From: Ruania suaedae
GTDB lineage: Bacteria; Actinomycetota; Actinomycetes; Actinomycetales; Beutenbergiaceae
DNA length: 64,000 nucleotides
Direction of reading: 5' to 3'
Assembly (NCBI RefSeq): GCF_021049265.1
Contig: NZ_CP088018.1
Location: 2,046,001 to 2,110,000 of the forward strand
The notes beneath the pieces are model-generated. The model had not been told where the DNA came from. It did not search any database and saw only the letters and a program-made list of their open reading frames with translations. A program made the position numbers and the translations under genes. This document shows positions 18,365 to 25,843 of this stretch, one piece after another. The stretch's first letter is position 1. Each line of letters opens with the position of its first letter.

Positions 18365-18826
18365 GTGAGCACTCACGCCACCGGCCAGGACGCTCCCGAG
18401 GTCGTCGTCACCCGCCTGCAGGCAGCCCTGGTGGATCTGATCGATCTGGCGCTGCAGGGCAAGCAGGCGCACTGGAACCTGCACGGACCGCACTTCCGCT
18501 CCATCCACCTCCAGCTCGATGAGGTGATCGCGGACCTACGCACCTGGTCCGACGACGTCGCCGAGCGGCTGGCGACCCTGCGCGAGGCGCCCGACGGCCG
18601 GGCGGGGACGGTCTCGCAGAGCTCGCAGGTGCCCGATATCGATGCCGGCCAGATCGGCACGGACAAGGTCATCCGTCTCTTCGATGACCGGCTGCAGGAG
18701 GCCAGCGAGCGCATCAAGGCGGGTCTGGACGAGCTCGAGGTGGACCTGCTCAGCCAGGACCTGCTGATCGAGGTCGCCACCGGCCTGGAGAAGCACGCCT
18801 GGATGTTCCGCTCCGCCGAGGCCTGA
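18365..18826 (+). CDS. dps: Dps-family ferroxidase / DNA-protecting protein
   Basis: 153 residues from GTG 18365 with AAAGGA upstream. The inter-subunit ferroxidase ligands are all present with exact Dps spacing: H36, H48, D52 on one subunit (KQAHWNLHGPHF..HLQLDE) and D63, E67 on the partner (SDDVAE). Dps dodecamers oxidise and store iron using hydrogen peroxide and can coat DNA. The N-tail is short and not Lys-rich, so DNA binding is not obvious. It is divergent from leuS and shares a 272-bp intergenic region with the leuS attenuator. Confidence 0.93.
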   Translation: MSTHATGQDAPEVVVTRLQAALVDLIDLALQGKQAHWNLHGPHFRSIHLQLDEVIADLRTWSDDVAERLATLREAPDGRAGTVSQSSQVPDIDAGQIGTDKVIRLFDDRLQEASERIKAGLDELEVDLLSQDLLIEVATGLEKHAWMFRSAEA

Positions 18827-18845
18827 GGCCCCGGGGAGACCCCGC

Positions 18846-19409
18846 TCAGGCGCGCTGGCTCGCCGCCACCGAGGCGGCGAGCCGGGCAGCCTCCCGGCCG
18901 GCTCGCTCGATGCGCTGGGCGAGTTCGTGGCCGGGGCCCCCGGCCACGCCGAAGTCCTCCGGTGCCGCATAGACGGCTGTGGGAGCGATGAGCGCGCCGA
19001 AGTAGGCGAACAGCGGCCGCAGCGTCTGATCGATCATCAGCTGGTGGCGGGGGCTGCCACCGGTCGCGGCCAGCACCACCGGCGTGCCGCGCATCGACAG
19101 CGGCTCGACGAGGTCCCAGAACCCCTTGAACAGTCCGGCATAGCTGCCGCGGAAGACCGGCGTGCCGGCGATCACCAGGTCTGCCTGCTCCACCCTCCGC
19201 AAGGCGTCGTCCAGCTCCGGCGAGGGCAGTCCGAGCACGGTGGCGTCGGCGATGTCACGGGCCAGGTCTCGCACGTCGATCGTCCGGGAGGTCACGCCGG
19301 TGCAGGCCGCCACCTCCCGCACGAGCGCATCGGTCAGGGCACGAGTGGTCGAGGGGAACCCCACACCCCCGTTGACCGCGACCACGGACAGGGTGTCGGT
19401 CTGGCTCAT
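18846..19409 (-). CDS. NADPH-dependent FMN reductase
   Basis: 187 residues, flavodoxin-like fold of the NADPH-dependent FMN reductase family (CE1759/MsuE type): SVVAVNGGVGFPSTTRALTD near the N terminus for FMN phosphate, VIAGTPVFRGSYAGLFKGFWD, then ATGGSPRHQLMIDQTLRPLF. It should supply reduced FMN to the two-component LLM oxidoreductase encoded at the start of the same operon. A strong AAGGAGA site precedes ATG 19409, which overlaps the marR stop (ATGA). Confidence 0.88.
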   Translation of the reverse strand: MSQTDTLSVVAVNGGVGFPSTTRALTDALVREVAACTGVTSRTIDVRDLARDIADATVLGLPSPELDDALRRVEQADLVIAGTPVFRGSYAGLFKGFWDLVEPLSMRGTPVVLAATGGSPRHQLMIDQTLRPLFAYFGALIAPTAVYAAPEDFGVAGGPGHELAQRIERAGREAARLAASVAASQRA

Positions 19410-19849
19410 CGGTTCTCCTTCGTCGTCGTCTCGCGGAGCTTCTCGCACAGGCGCCGCAACTGCGCCTGCTCGTCCTCGGTGAGGGCGACATCGAGCCGCT
19501 CGCCGATCGAGCGGACGTGGCGGCGCCCGACCTGTCGCTGCAGCCGGCTGCCGCGCTCGGTGAGCGCGACGACCACGCCGCGCCCATCGCCCTCGGCTGC
19601 CCGCCGCTCGAGCAGACCGTCCGCGGCGAGGCGGTCGACCATGCGGGACAGGCTTGGCTGGCTCAGCAGCAGGTTCGGCACCAGGTCGCGCATCCGTGCC
19701 GCTCCCCCGCACCGCGAGAGAGTGAAGAGCACGTCGTACTCGCGTGAGGCCAGCGGCTCGAAGTCCTTGGCCTGCTCGAAGTGGCGCATCAGGTGCACCT
19801 GGGCACGGAAGAGGGCTTCCCAGGCCAGGGCGGCACCGGCCGCCGTCAT
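19406..19849 (-). CDS. MarR-family transcriptional regulator
   Basis: 147 residues with a winged-helix core: LASREYDVLFTLSRCGGAARM, the recognition helix region LLLSQPSLSRMVDRLAADGL, and the wing RRAAEGDGRGVVVALTERG. It sits in the middle of the operon LLM oxidoreductase - marR - FMN reductase, with 4-base overlaps on both sides. A perfect inverted repeat upstream of the first gene (21004-21017) is the natural candidate for its operator, implying autoregulation. Ligand unknown. Confidence 0.9.
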   Translation of the reverse strand: MTAAGAALAWEALFRAQVHLMRHFEQAKDFEPLASREYDVLFTLSRCGGAARMRDLVPNLLLSQPSLSRMVDRLAADGLLERRAAEGDGRGVVVALTERGSRLQRQVGRRHVRSIGERLDVALTEDEQAQLRRLCEKLRETTTKENR

Positions 19850-20982
19850 CGGGGGACGGCGCTGCCGGACATCGGGTCCACGGCGAACTGCGGCGTCAGG
19901 TCCACCGGTCCACCGTTGGCCTCCACCCGCGCGGCGTGGGTGGGCCCGTCCGGCACGTGCGCGGGCCGGTTCTTCGCCAGTTCCTTGCGCAGCACCGGCA
20001 CCACCTCACCGCCGAGCAGGTCGAGCTGCTCGAGCACCGTCTTCAACGGCAGGCCGGCGTGGTCGATGAGGAACAGCTGGCGCTGGTAGTGCCCGAAGTT
20101 CTCGGTGAAGGTGAGGGTCTTGTCGATCACCTGCTGCGGGCTGCCCACGGTCAGCGGGGTGGCCTCGGTGAACTCCTCCAGGCTCGGCCCGTGCCCGTAG
20201 ACCGGGGCGTTGTCGAAGTAGGGCCGGAACTCGTCGACGGCGTCCTGGGAGTTCTTGCGCATGAACACCTGCCCGCCGAGACCGACGATCGCCTGGTCGG
20301 CGCTGCCGTGGCCGTAGTGCTCGAACCGCTGCCGGTAGAGGCCGATCAGCTGCTGGAAGTGCTCCTTCGGCCAGAAGATGTGGTTGGCGAAGAAACCGTC
20401 GCCGTAGAAGGCGGCCAGCTCGGCCACCTGCGGGGTACGGATGGAGCCGTGCCAGACGAAGGGGGCGACGCCGTCGAGCGGGCGCGGGGTCGAGGTGAAC
20501 CCCTGCAGGGGGCTGCGGAAGCGCCCCTCCCAGTCCACGACCTCCTCGTCCCAGAGCTTGCGCAGCAGCTGGTAGTTCTCGATCGTCAGCGGCAGACCCT
20601 GGCGCGGGTCCTGTCCGAACCACGGGTAGACCGGACCGTGGTTGCCGCGCCCGAGCATCAGGTCCACCCGGCCCCCCGCCAGGTGCTGCAGGAACGCGTA
20701 GTCCTCGGCGATCTTCACCGGGTCGTTGGTGGTGATCAGCGTGGTCGAGGTGGTGAGCAGGATCCGCTCGGTCTGCGCGGCCACATACGCCAGCAGCGTG
20801 GTGGGAGAGCTCGGCACGAACGGCGGGTTGTGGTGCTCACCGGTGGCGAACACGTCCAGGCCCACGTCCTCGGCATGCTTGGCGATGGTGGCCATCGCCA
20901 TGATGCGTTCGTGCTCGGTCGGCGTGCGCCCGGTGGTCGGGTCGGTGGTGACGTCACCGACGGTGAAGATGCCGAACTGCAT
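19846..20982 (-). CDS. LLM-class flavin-dependent oxidoreductase
   Basis: 378 residues from ATG 20982 (MQFGIFTVGDV) with GGGAGG ten bases upstream; a longer frame to 21006 would run through the operator and is rejected. Bacterial luciferase-like TIM barrel: TGEHHNPPFVPSSPTTLLAYV, LTTSTTLITTNDPVKIAEDYAFL, RVDLMLGRGNHG. Such monooxygenases use FMNH2 from a partner reductase, which is encoded two genes downstream. The substrate is not evident. It is the first gene of a MarR-controlled operon. Confidence 0.9.
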   Translation of the reverse strand: MQFGIFTVGDVTTDPTTGRTPTEHERIMAMATIAKHAEDVGLDVFATGEHHNPPFVPSSPTTLLAYVAAQTERILLTTSTTLITTNDPVKIAEDYAFLQHLAGGRVDLMLGRGNHGPVYPWFGQDPRQGLPLTIENYQLLRKLWDEEVVDWEGRFRSPLQGFTSTPRPLDGVAPFVWHGSIRTPQVAELAAFYGDGFFANHIFWPKEHFQQLIGLYRQRFEHYGHGSADQAIVGLGGQVFMRKNSQDAVDEFRPYFDNAPVYGHGPSLEEFTEATPLTVGSPQQVIDKTLTFTENFGHYQRQLFLIDHAGLPLKTVLEQLDLLGGEVVPVLRKELAKNRPAHVPDGPTHAARVEANGGPVDLTPQFAVDPMSGSAVPR

Positions 20983-21003
20983 GAGGTGCCTCCCTGTCAG
21001 GTC

Positions 21004-21017
21004 CATGCATCTGCATG
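21004..21017. promoter_or_regulatory. perfect palindrome, probable MarR operator
   Basis: CATGCATCTGCATG is a 6-2-6 perfect inverted repeat located 22-35 bases before the LLM oxidoreductase start, where a repressor would block the promoter. The marR gene is second in this operon, so autoregulation is the simplest reading. Confidence 0.6.
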
Positions 21018-21047
21018 AACTTCTGCTCGGGTCAACACCTCATGCGC

Positions 21048-22454
21048 TCAGGTATTCCCGGTGATCGCCCCGGCCTGCCGGACCACCGCGTCCACGAGCG
21101 GCTCGTCCTCGCCCAGCCCCGGCTGCAGGGTCTCCAGCACGGCCGCGACCACGGCCGCCACCTCGCCCGCGTTCGCGGCCTCCTGCGCCGGCCCGGCGCC
21201 GGGATCCTGCACCGGCGCGCCCACACCCCGCAGGTGCAGGATCCAGCCGGCGAGCGTGGTGGCACACCCCAGCGGCAGGTGGCCGGCGGCGCGCTCGGCG
21301 TGGAGAGTGGGCAGCGTACGCACCGGGAGCTTCTGGGAGCCGTCGTGGGCGATCTGTGCGGTGAGGTGGCGCACCCGCGGGTTCTCGTACCGGGCGATGA
21401 GGGCGTCCCGGTAGGCCCGGACCTCCTGGGGCGGCAGGCCCAGGTGGCGCTCGGCCTCGTCCCAGTACTGTTCCACCCAGTCCCGGCACTGCGGGTCGGC
21501 GATCGCGGCGTCGATCGTCTCGTGCCCTCGGGCGCTGCCGACGTAGGCGAGCTGGGAGTGGGAGCCGTTGAGCAGCCAGAGCTTGCGGCGCTCGTGCGGG
21601 GCGACGTCCTCGACGAGCTGGGCGCCGGCCTTCTCCCAGGCCGGGCGTCCGGCGGGGAAGCGGCCCGAGATCACCCACTCGCTGAACGGCTCGGTCGGCA
21701 CCGGGGAGGCATCGGAGAATCCCAGCCGGTCCTGCACCAGGGCGCGGTCGTCGTCGGTGGTGGCCGGGGTGATCCGGTCCACCATCGAGGTGGCGAAGTC
21801 CACGTGCTCGGCGATCCACGGCACGAGCGACTCGTCCACCGCCGCGGCACCATCGAGCACCAGGGTGCGGGCGACGTCGCCGTTGTCGGGCAGGTTGTCA
21901 CACGGCAGGATCGTGATCGCCGCCGCGCCGGCCGTCCGCCGGGCCAGCAGCCCGGCCACCAGCCGCATCGGTGCCGAGGAGACCGCCGCGCGTGGATCCT
22001 CGCGCAGGGCGGCCACATCGGCCGCCACGTCCGGCGCCGCCAGGTCGAGGTTCCCGACGGCGTCCCTGCGGTAGCCGTGCTCGGTCACCGTCAGGCTGAC
22101 GATCGCCACAGCCGGGTCGGCCAGGTAGCGCAGGTAGGCCTCATGGTCGGCGGCCGGATGGACGGCCACGATCGAGGAGATCACCTCGGCCTCGTCCCCG
22201 TCGGGACCCTTGGTGATCAGCGTGTAGAGCCCGTCCTGCGGGGCGAGGGCCTCGGCCTGGTCGGGCCTACGGCCGGTGAACGCCGCGATCCCCCACTGGT
22301 CGGCGTCGGGGGCGTGGTGGGTGTACCAGGCCTGGTGCGCACGGTGGAAGTTGCCCACGCCCAGGTGCACGATGCGGACCGGCGCGGACGCGGCGGGCAG
22401 GCCGTGGAGACCGCGCGCGAGACGCGGCGCGGTCCGGTCGGTGGCAGCGGTCAT
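21048..22454 (-). CDS. uxuB: mannitol dehydrogenase family protein, probable fructuronate reductase
   Basis: 468 residues. Rossmann start (PVRIVHLGVGNFHRAHQAWY), then the polyol long-chain dehydrogenase signature with the catalytic Lys-Asn-His cluster in RRKLWLLNGSHSQLAY. Coupling to uxaC (ATGA overlap at 22451-22454) points to D-fructuronate to D-mannonate reduction with NADH rather than mannitol oxidation. The C-terminal Ala/Gly-rich segment is a little longer than usual. The next enzymes of the pathway (mannonate dehydratase, KDG kinase and aldolase) are not in this window. Confidence 0.85.
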   Translation of the reverse strand: MTAATDRTAPRLARGLHGLPAASAPVRIVHLGVGNFHRAHQAWYTHHAPDADQWGIAAFTGRRPDQAEALAPQDGLYTLITKGPDGDEAEVISSIVAVHPAADHEAYLRYLADPAVAIVSLTVTEHGYRRDAVGNLDLAAPDVAADVAALREDPRAAVSSAPMRLVAGLLARRTAGAAAITILPCDNLPDNGDVARTLVLDGAAAVDESLVPWIAEHVDFATSMVDRITPATTDDDRALVQDRLGFSDASPVPTEPFSEWVISGRFPAGRPAWEKAGAQLVEDVAPHERRKLWLLNGSHSQLAYVGSARGHETIDAAIADPQCRDWVEQYWDEAERHLGLPPQEVRAYRDALIARYENPRVRHLTAQIAHDGSQKLPVRTLPTLHAERAAGHLPLGCATTLAGWILHLRGVGAPVQDPGAGPAQEAANAGEVAAVVAAVLETLQPGLGEDEPLVDAVVRQAGAITGNT

Positions 22455-23887
22455 CGGGACTCACCGCCGATCCGGAAGACCTTCCGCGGATTGGTGACCA
22501 CCAGGTCGCGGATGGCCTCGAACGCCTCGTCCTCGGCGAGGCGGTGCTCGACCACCAGCTCGGACAGGTAGCCGGCGTCGAGGCGGCGGCTCATGTCGTG
22601 CCGGGCCGGGATCGAGCAGAAGGCGCGGGTGTCGTCGATGAAGCCGGACGTGCGGGAGAAGCCGGCTGTCTCGGTGACCGTGGAGCGGAACCGGCGGATC
22701 GCCTCGGGGGCGTCGATGAACCACCACGGCACCCCGACGTAGACCGAGGGGTAGAAGCCGGCCAGCGGGGCGAGCTCGCGGGAGTAGACCGTCTCGTCGA
22801 TGGTGAACAGCACCAGGGTGAGGTTCGGGTGGGTTCCGTAGGCCTCCAGCAGCGGGCGCAACGCGTCGGTGTACTCCATCGCGATGGGGATGTCGCAGCC
22901 GACGTCGGGGCCGTACTCCTGCCAGGTGGGCGTGTGGTGGTTGCGCCGCACACCCGGGTGGATCGTCATCACCAGCCCGTCCTCGCAGGACATCCGCGCC
23001 ATCTCGGTGAGCATGTGCCGGCGCAGCGCCGTCGTCTCCTCCTCGGTGGCGGTGCCCGCACGGGCGGCCTCGAAGATCCGGCTCGCCTCGGCCGCGTCGA
23101 GGATCACCGTGACGGCGTCGATCACCCCGTGGTCCGCGGAGACCGCACCGCGGGAGATGAAGTAGCGGCGGCGATCCTCCAGTGCTGCGAGGTAACCGGA
23201 GTAGGTGCCGGTGTCGATCCCGGAGACCTCGCCGAGCCGGTCCACGTCCGCCCGCCAGGTGGGCAGGGCCGCGTCGAGGTACTTGTCGGGCCGGAAGGTC
23301 GGGACCACGCGGGGGGCGAAGGTGCTGTCGGCGGCCAGGCTCGCGTGCTCGTCGAGGCTGTCACACGGGTCGTCGGTGGTGGCGAGCACCTCGATGCCAA
23401 AGGCGTCCATCAGGGCCCGGGGCCGGAAGCCCGGCTCGGCGAGCCGTGCGGCGATCTGGTCGTAGATCGTGTCGGCCGTCTCGGCGCTGGGCCGCACGGT
23501 CACGCCGAAGATGCCGGCCAGCTCCTCCTCCAGCCAGTAGCGCACCGGGGTGCCCCGGTAGGCGGACCAGTGCGAGCACAGCGTGCGGAAGGCAGCGCGG
23601 GCCTCGGAGTCCTCCAGCGGCCCGCGGCCCACGCCCAGGTCGCGCAGCGCCACCCCGTGGGCGTGCAGCATCCGGGTGATGTAGTGGTCCGGGGTGATCA
23701 GCAGCGACGTCGGATCCCGGAAGGGGGTGTCCTCGCTGATCCAGCTCGGCGGCACGTGGCCGTGCGGGGAGATGATCGGCAGCTCGCGCACCGACTCGTA
23801 GAGCCGGCGGGAGATCTCGCGCCGGGCGGTGTCGGCAGGCAGCAGGCGGTCGGGGTGCAGTTCGAGAGCAGGTGTGGAGGTCGGCAC
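22451..23887 (-). CDS. uxaC: glucuronate isomerase
   Basis: 478 residues from GTG 23887; the open frame continues upstream through the operators and is not used. Amidohydrolase-like family: the metal-binding SPHGHVPPSW near residue 40, LEVLATTDDP-type strand (GIEVLATTDDPCDSL), MTIHPGVRRNHHTP, and the terminal VVTNPRKVFRIGG typical of UxaC. It interconverts D-glucuronate with D-fructuronate and D-galacturonate with tagaturonate in the cytoplasm. First gene of the uxaC-uxuB operon, with two palindromes upstream (23896-23932). Confidence 0.95.
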   Translation of the reverse strand: MPTSTPALELHPDRLLPADTARREISRRLYESVRELPIISPHGHVPPSWISEDTPFRDPTSLLITPDHYITRMLHAHGVALRDLGVGRGPLEDSEARAAFRTLCSHWSAYRGTPVRYWLEEELAGIFGVTVRPSAETADTIYDQIAARLAEPGFRPRALMDAFGIEVLATTDDPCDSLDEHASLAADSTFAPRVVPTFRPDKYLDAALPTWRADVDRLGEVSGIDTGTYSGYLAALEDRRRYFISRGAVSADHGVIDAVTVILDAAEASRIFEAARAGTATEEETTALRRHMLTEMARMSCEDGLVMTIHPGVRRNHHTPTWQEYGPDVGCDIPIAMEYTDALRPLLEAYGTHPNLTLVLFTIDETVYSRELAPLAGFYPSVYVGVPWWFIDAPEAIRRFRSTVTETAGFSRTSGFIDDTRAFCSIPARHDMSRRLDAGYLSELVVEHRLAEDEAFEAIRDLVVTNPRKVFRIGGESR

Positions 23888-23895
23888 CCGCTCAC

Positions 23896-23907
23896 GAAAC
23901 CGGTTCC
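23896..23907. promoter_or_regulatory. second dyad in front of uxaC
   Basis: GAAACCGGTTCC contains the perfect 8-bp palindrome AACCGGTT with a central CpG, as in LacI/GalR-family operators. It ends 8 bases before the uxaC GTG, where bound protein would block transcription or initiation. It differs from the GGCAAC operator 12 bp away, so it may bind a different protein or be a weaker site. Confidence 0.4.
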
Positions 23908-23918
23908 CCGGCTCTCGC

Positions 23919-23932
23919 GGCAACCCGTTGCC
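23919..23932. promoter_or_regulatory. LacI-type operator upstream of uxaC
   Basis: GGCAACCCGTTGCC is a perfect 6-2-6 inverted repeat in the uxaC-araC intergenic region. It matches the site in front of the LacI gene (26883-26896, GGCAACCGCTTGCC) at 12 of 14 positions, which links the two sugar operons to one repressor. Confidence 0.65.
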
Positions 23933-23970
23933 AGGAGTTGCCCGGCCTCGCTGCGGTCGACGGCGTTGAC

Positions 23971-23976
23971 TATGGT
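23971..23976 (+). promoter_or_regulatory. -10 element of a leaderless araC-type gene
   Basis: TATGGT is followed by exactly six bases and then ATG 23983, with no ribosome-binding site. This is the spacing of actinobacterial leaderless promoters, and it supports ATG 23983 as the start. Confidence 0.4.
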
Positions 23977-23982
23977 CCTCGG

Positions 23983-24810
23983 ATGGGTGAGGTGGACGAG
24001 GTGACCCACTCCCTCGGGGTGGCCGGCGCGTCCTGGTTCGACCTGCGGCTGGCTCCGGATGCGGTGCACTTCGGTGTGCCGAGCCTGTCCGCGACGATCG
24101 TCCTGGCCCTGGACCGGCCGACCGATGTCGGATGGGCGCACGAGCCGGGCCACCACGGGTACCGCGTCCTCGTCGCCGGCCTCCACACCCGGCCCTCGCT
24201 GGTGCGCACGCACGGCCGGCAGCACGGCCTGCAGCTGGCGCTGACACCCCGAGGCTGCCGCGCGCTGCTCGGTCTCCCGATCGGCGCCGTCAGCGGGCAC
24301 ATCCTCGAGCTCGACGACCTGCCCGCCGCACCGCTGCACGACGTGCTCGCACCCGTCCGGGCGGCGCCCGCGCCGCTCCGGCCCACCGCGCTGCGCGCGG
24401 GACTGCTCGCCGTGGCCGCGCGCCTGCACCGGGAGCGGCCACGACCGCCCCGTGCCGAGGTCGTCGAGGCCTGGCGGCTCCTCACCACCGGCCACGGGGG
24501 CGCGAGCGTCGACGACGTCGCTCGCACCGTGGGCTGGTCACGGCGGCACCTGAGCGCGCAGTTCGCCGCAGAGGTCGGCCTGCGACCGAAGGAGGTGGCC
24601 CGCATCGCCCGGCTGACGGCCGCGCGGGCGCTCGCGTCCGCGGGTCAGGATCTCGCCACCGTCGCGGCCACCACCGGGTACGCCGACCAGTCGCACCTGA
24701 CGCGGGAGTGGACCGCCGCCGTCGGCCGCCCGCCCGCCCGGTCGCTGCGCGCCGAGTTCCCGAATCTTCAAGACCTCACCCCGGCACACCGGACAGGCTC
24801 AGGGCCATGA
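23983..24810 (+). CDS. AraC-family transcriptional regulator
   Basis: 275 residues. The C-terminal third carries the two AraC helix-turn-helix motifs: SVDDVARTVGWSRRHLSAQF and DLATVAATTGYADQSHLTRE, with the linking helix RIARLTAARALASAG. The N-terminal ~150 residues resemble the cupin-like sensory part only loosely. It shares ATGA with the following VOC gene, so the pair forms one unit; regulators of this subgroup are often coupled to small glyoxalase-fold proteins. It is divergent from uxaC, but it need not regulate it. Confidence 0.88.
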   Translation: MGEVDEVTHSLGVAGASWFDLRLAPDAVHFGVPSLSATIVLALDRPTDVGWAHEPGHHGYRVLVAGLHTRPSLVRTHGRQHGLQLALTPRGCRALLGLPIGAVSGHILELDDLPAAPLHDVLAPVRAAPAPLRPTALRAGLLAVAARLHRERPRPPRAEVVEAWRLLTTGHGGASVDDVARTVGWSRRHLSAQFAAEVGLRPKEVARIARLTAARALASAGQDLATVAATTGYADQSHLTREWTAAVGRPPARSLRAEFPNLQDLTPAHRTGSGP

Positions 24811-25202
24811 CCACGCTTCACATGTGTTTCCGCGCCCGCCATGCCCACGCCGTCATCGACTTCCTCGAGGCGCTCGGCTTCACCCGTAGTCTCGTCGTGG
24901 ACGGGCCGGGCGGCACCGTCGAGCACGCCGAGCTGAGGTGGCGCGAGACCGGCGCCGTGATGCTCGGCAGCATCCGTGACGACGGCAGTGCGCTCGACCG
25001 GACCGCGGGGCACGGGGCGGCCTACCTCGTCGTCAGCCGCGACGAGGAGGTCGATGCCTGGTTCGCCCGCGCGGTCGCCGCCGGCGGGAGGCCGCAGCAG
25101 TACCCGGCCGATCAGGACTTCGGTGGCCGCAGCGCCGCCGTGCTCGACCCCGAGGGCAACTACTGGGCCTGCGGGTCCTACGCCGGTGCCACCTCAGGCT
25201 GA
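24807..25202 (+). CDS. VOC (glyoxalase/bleomycin-resistance fold) protein
   Basis: 131 residues, translationally coupled to the AraC-type regulator (ATGA). Two beta-alpha-beta-beta-beta modules: AHAVIDFLEALGFTRSLVVD at the start and the closing DFGGRSAAVLDPEGNYWACGSY, the classical VOC ending where a metal or ligand glutamate (DPEGN) lies. No specific activity can be assigned. Its 3' end overlaps the convergent GNAT gene by 9 bases. Confidence 0.87.
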   Translation: MTTLHMCFRARHAHAVIDFLEALGFTRSLVVDGPGGTVEHAELRWRETGAVMLGSIRDDGSALDRTAGHGAAYLVVSRDEEVDAWFARAVAAGGRPQQYPADQDFGGRSAAVLDPEGNYWACGSYAGATSG

Positions 25203-25709
25203 CAGGTCCCGCACCCGCCGGCGCTCCACCAGCACGCCGTGCGGGCGCTCGTCGTGGACCTCGGTGCCGTCCTCGATCCAGCCGTGCCGTTCGTAGAATC
25301 CCGCCGCCCGGGTGTTGCCGGCCAGCACCAGCAGGTAGGCCCGCCGGTAGCCGGCACCCCGGAGGACCTCCTCGGCCGCGGTCATCAGCACGTGCCCGAC
25401 GCCGGTGGACCAGTGATCGGGGTGGGCGTAGAGGGCGTAGAGCTCGCCGGCACCGGCGAACTCGTCGTCGCGCGCGGGACCGGCCACCGCCCACCCGATC
25501 ACCGCTCCGGTGGCGTCGACGGCCACCAGCTCGGCGTCGCAGGTGCGGCTCTCCCACGCCGCTCCGCGGCGCTGGGTCTCACGCACAGGATCCTGGCGGT
25601 CGAGCATCTCCTGGGGCACCAGGCCGGGATAGGCGGCGCGCCACCCGGCCACCCGCAGCTCACTGATCGCGCGGACATCGGCGCGGACGGCGCGGCGGAC
25701 CTTGACCAT
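25194..25709 (-). CDS. GNAT-family N-acetyltransferase
   Basis: 171 residues from ATG 25709 (MVKVRRAVRADVRAISELR). GNAT landmarks: GELYALYAHPDHWSTGVGHVLM, the acetyl-CoA pyrophosphate loop with the Q/R-x-x-G-x-G/A pattern, and NTRAAGFYERHGW in motif B. Substrate unknown. The reading frame stays open far upstream across the intergenic repeat and the LacI gene, but only this segment has GNAT homology. Confidence 0.88.
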   Translation of the reverse strand: MVKVRRAVRADVRAISELRVAGWRAAYPGLVPQEMLDRQDPVRETQRRGAAWESRTCDAELVAVDATGAVIGWAVAGPARDDEFAGAGELYALYAHPDHWSTGVGHVLMTAAEEVLRGAGYRRAYLLVLAGNTRAAGFYERHGWIEDGTEVHDERPHGVLVERRRVRDLSA

Positions 25710-25742
25710 GGCAGCAGGGTACGGCCGGGCCGACCACCGGCT

Positions 25743-25820
25743 CATTCGAATCCACTTGCGGCATGGGAATCCACCTACGACCGGCCAGAGGCGGATTCGA
25801 ATGCGGGAACTGGATTCCCA
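25743..25820. repeat. interleaved inverted repeats in an intergenic region
   Basis: Two inverted-repeat pairs are interleaved. CATTCGAATCC (25743-25753) pairs with GGATTCGAATG (25793-25803), and TGGGAATCCA (25764-25773) pairs with TGGATTCCCA (25811-25820). Order A-B-A'-B' means the two stems cannot both form as simple nested hairpins. The sequence is less GC-rich than its surroundings. It may be a repetitive extragenic palindromic element or a multi-site operator; it lies between the LacI stop and the GNAT start. Confidence 0.7.
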
Positions 25821-25843
25821 CGCGCGCCGGCGGGGGTGGCCCC

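Noticed and set aside
18831..18845. Short CGGGG-AGA-CCCCG hairpin between dps and the FMN reductase gene
   Set aside because: A 5-bp stem in a GC-rich genome is too weak to annotate as a terminator.
23888..24247. N-terminal extension of glucuronate isomerase
   Set aside because: It would run through two palindromic operators and the start of the divergent araC-type gene; the translation there is Arg/Pro-rich without homology.
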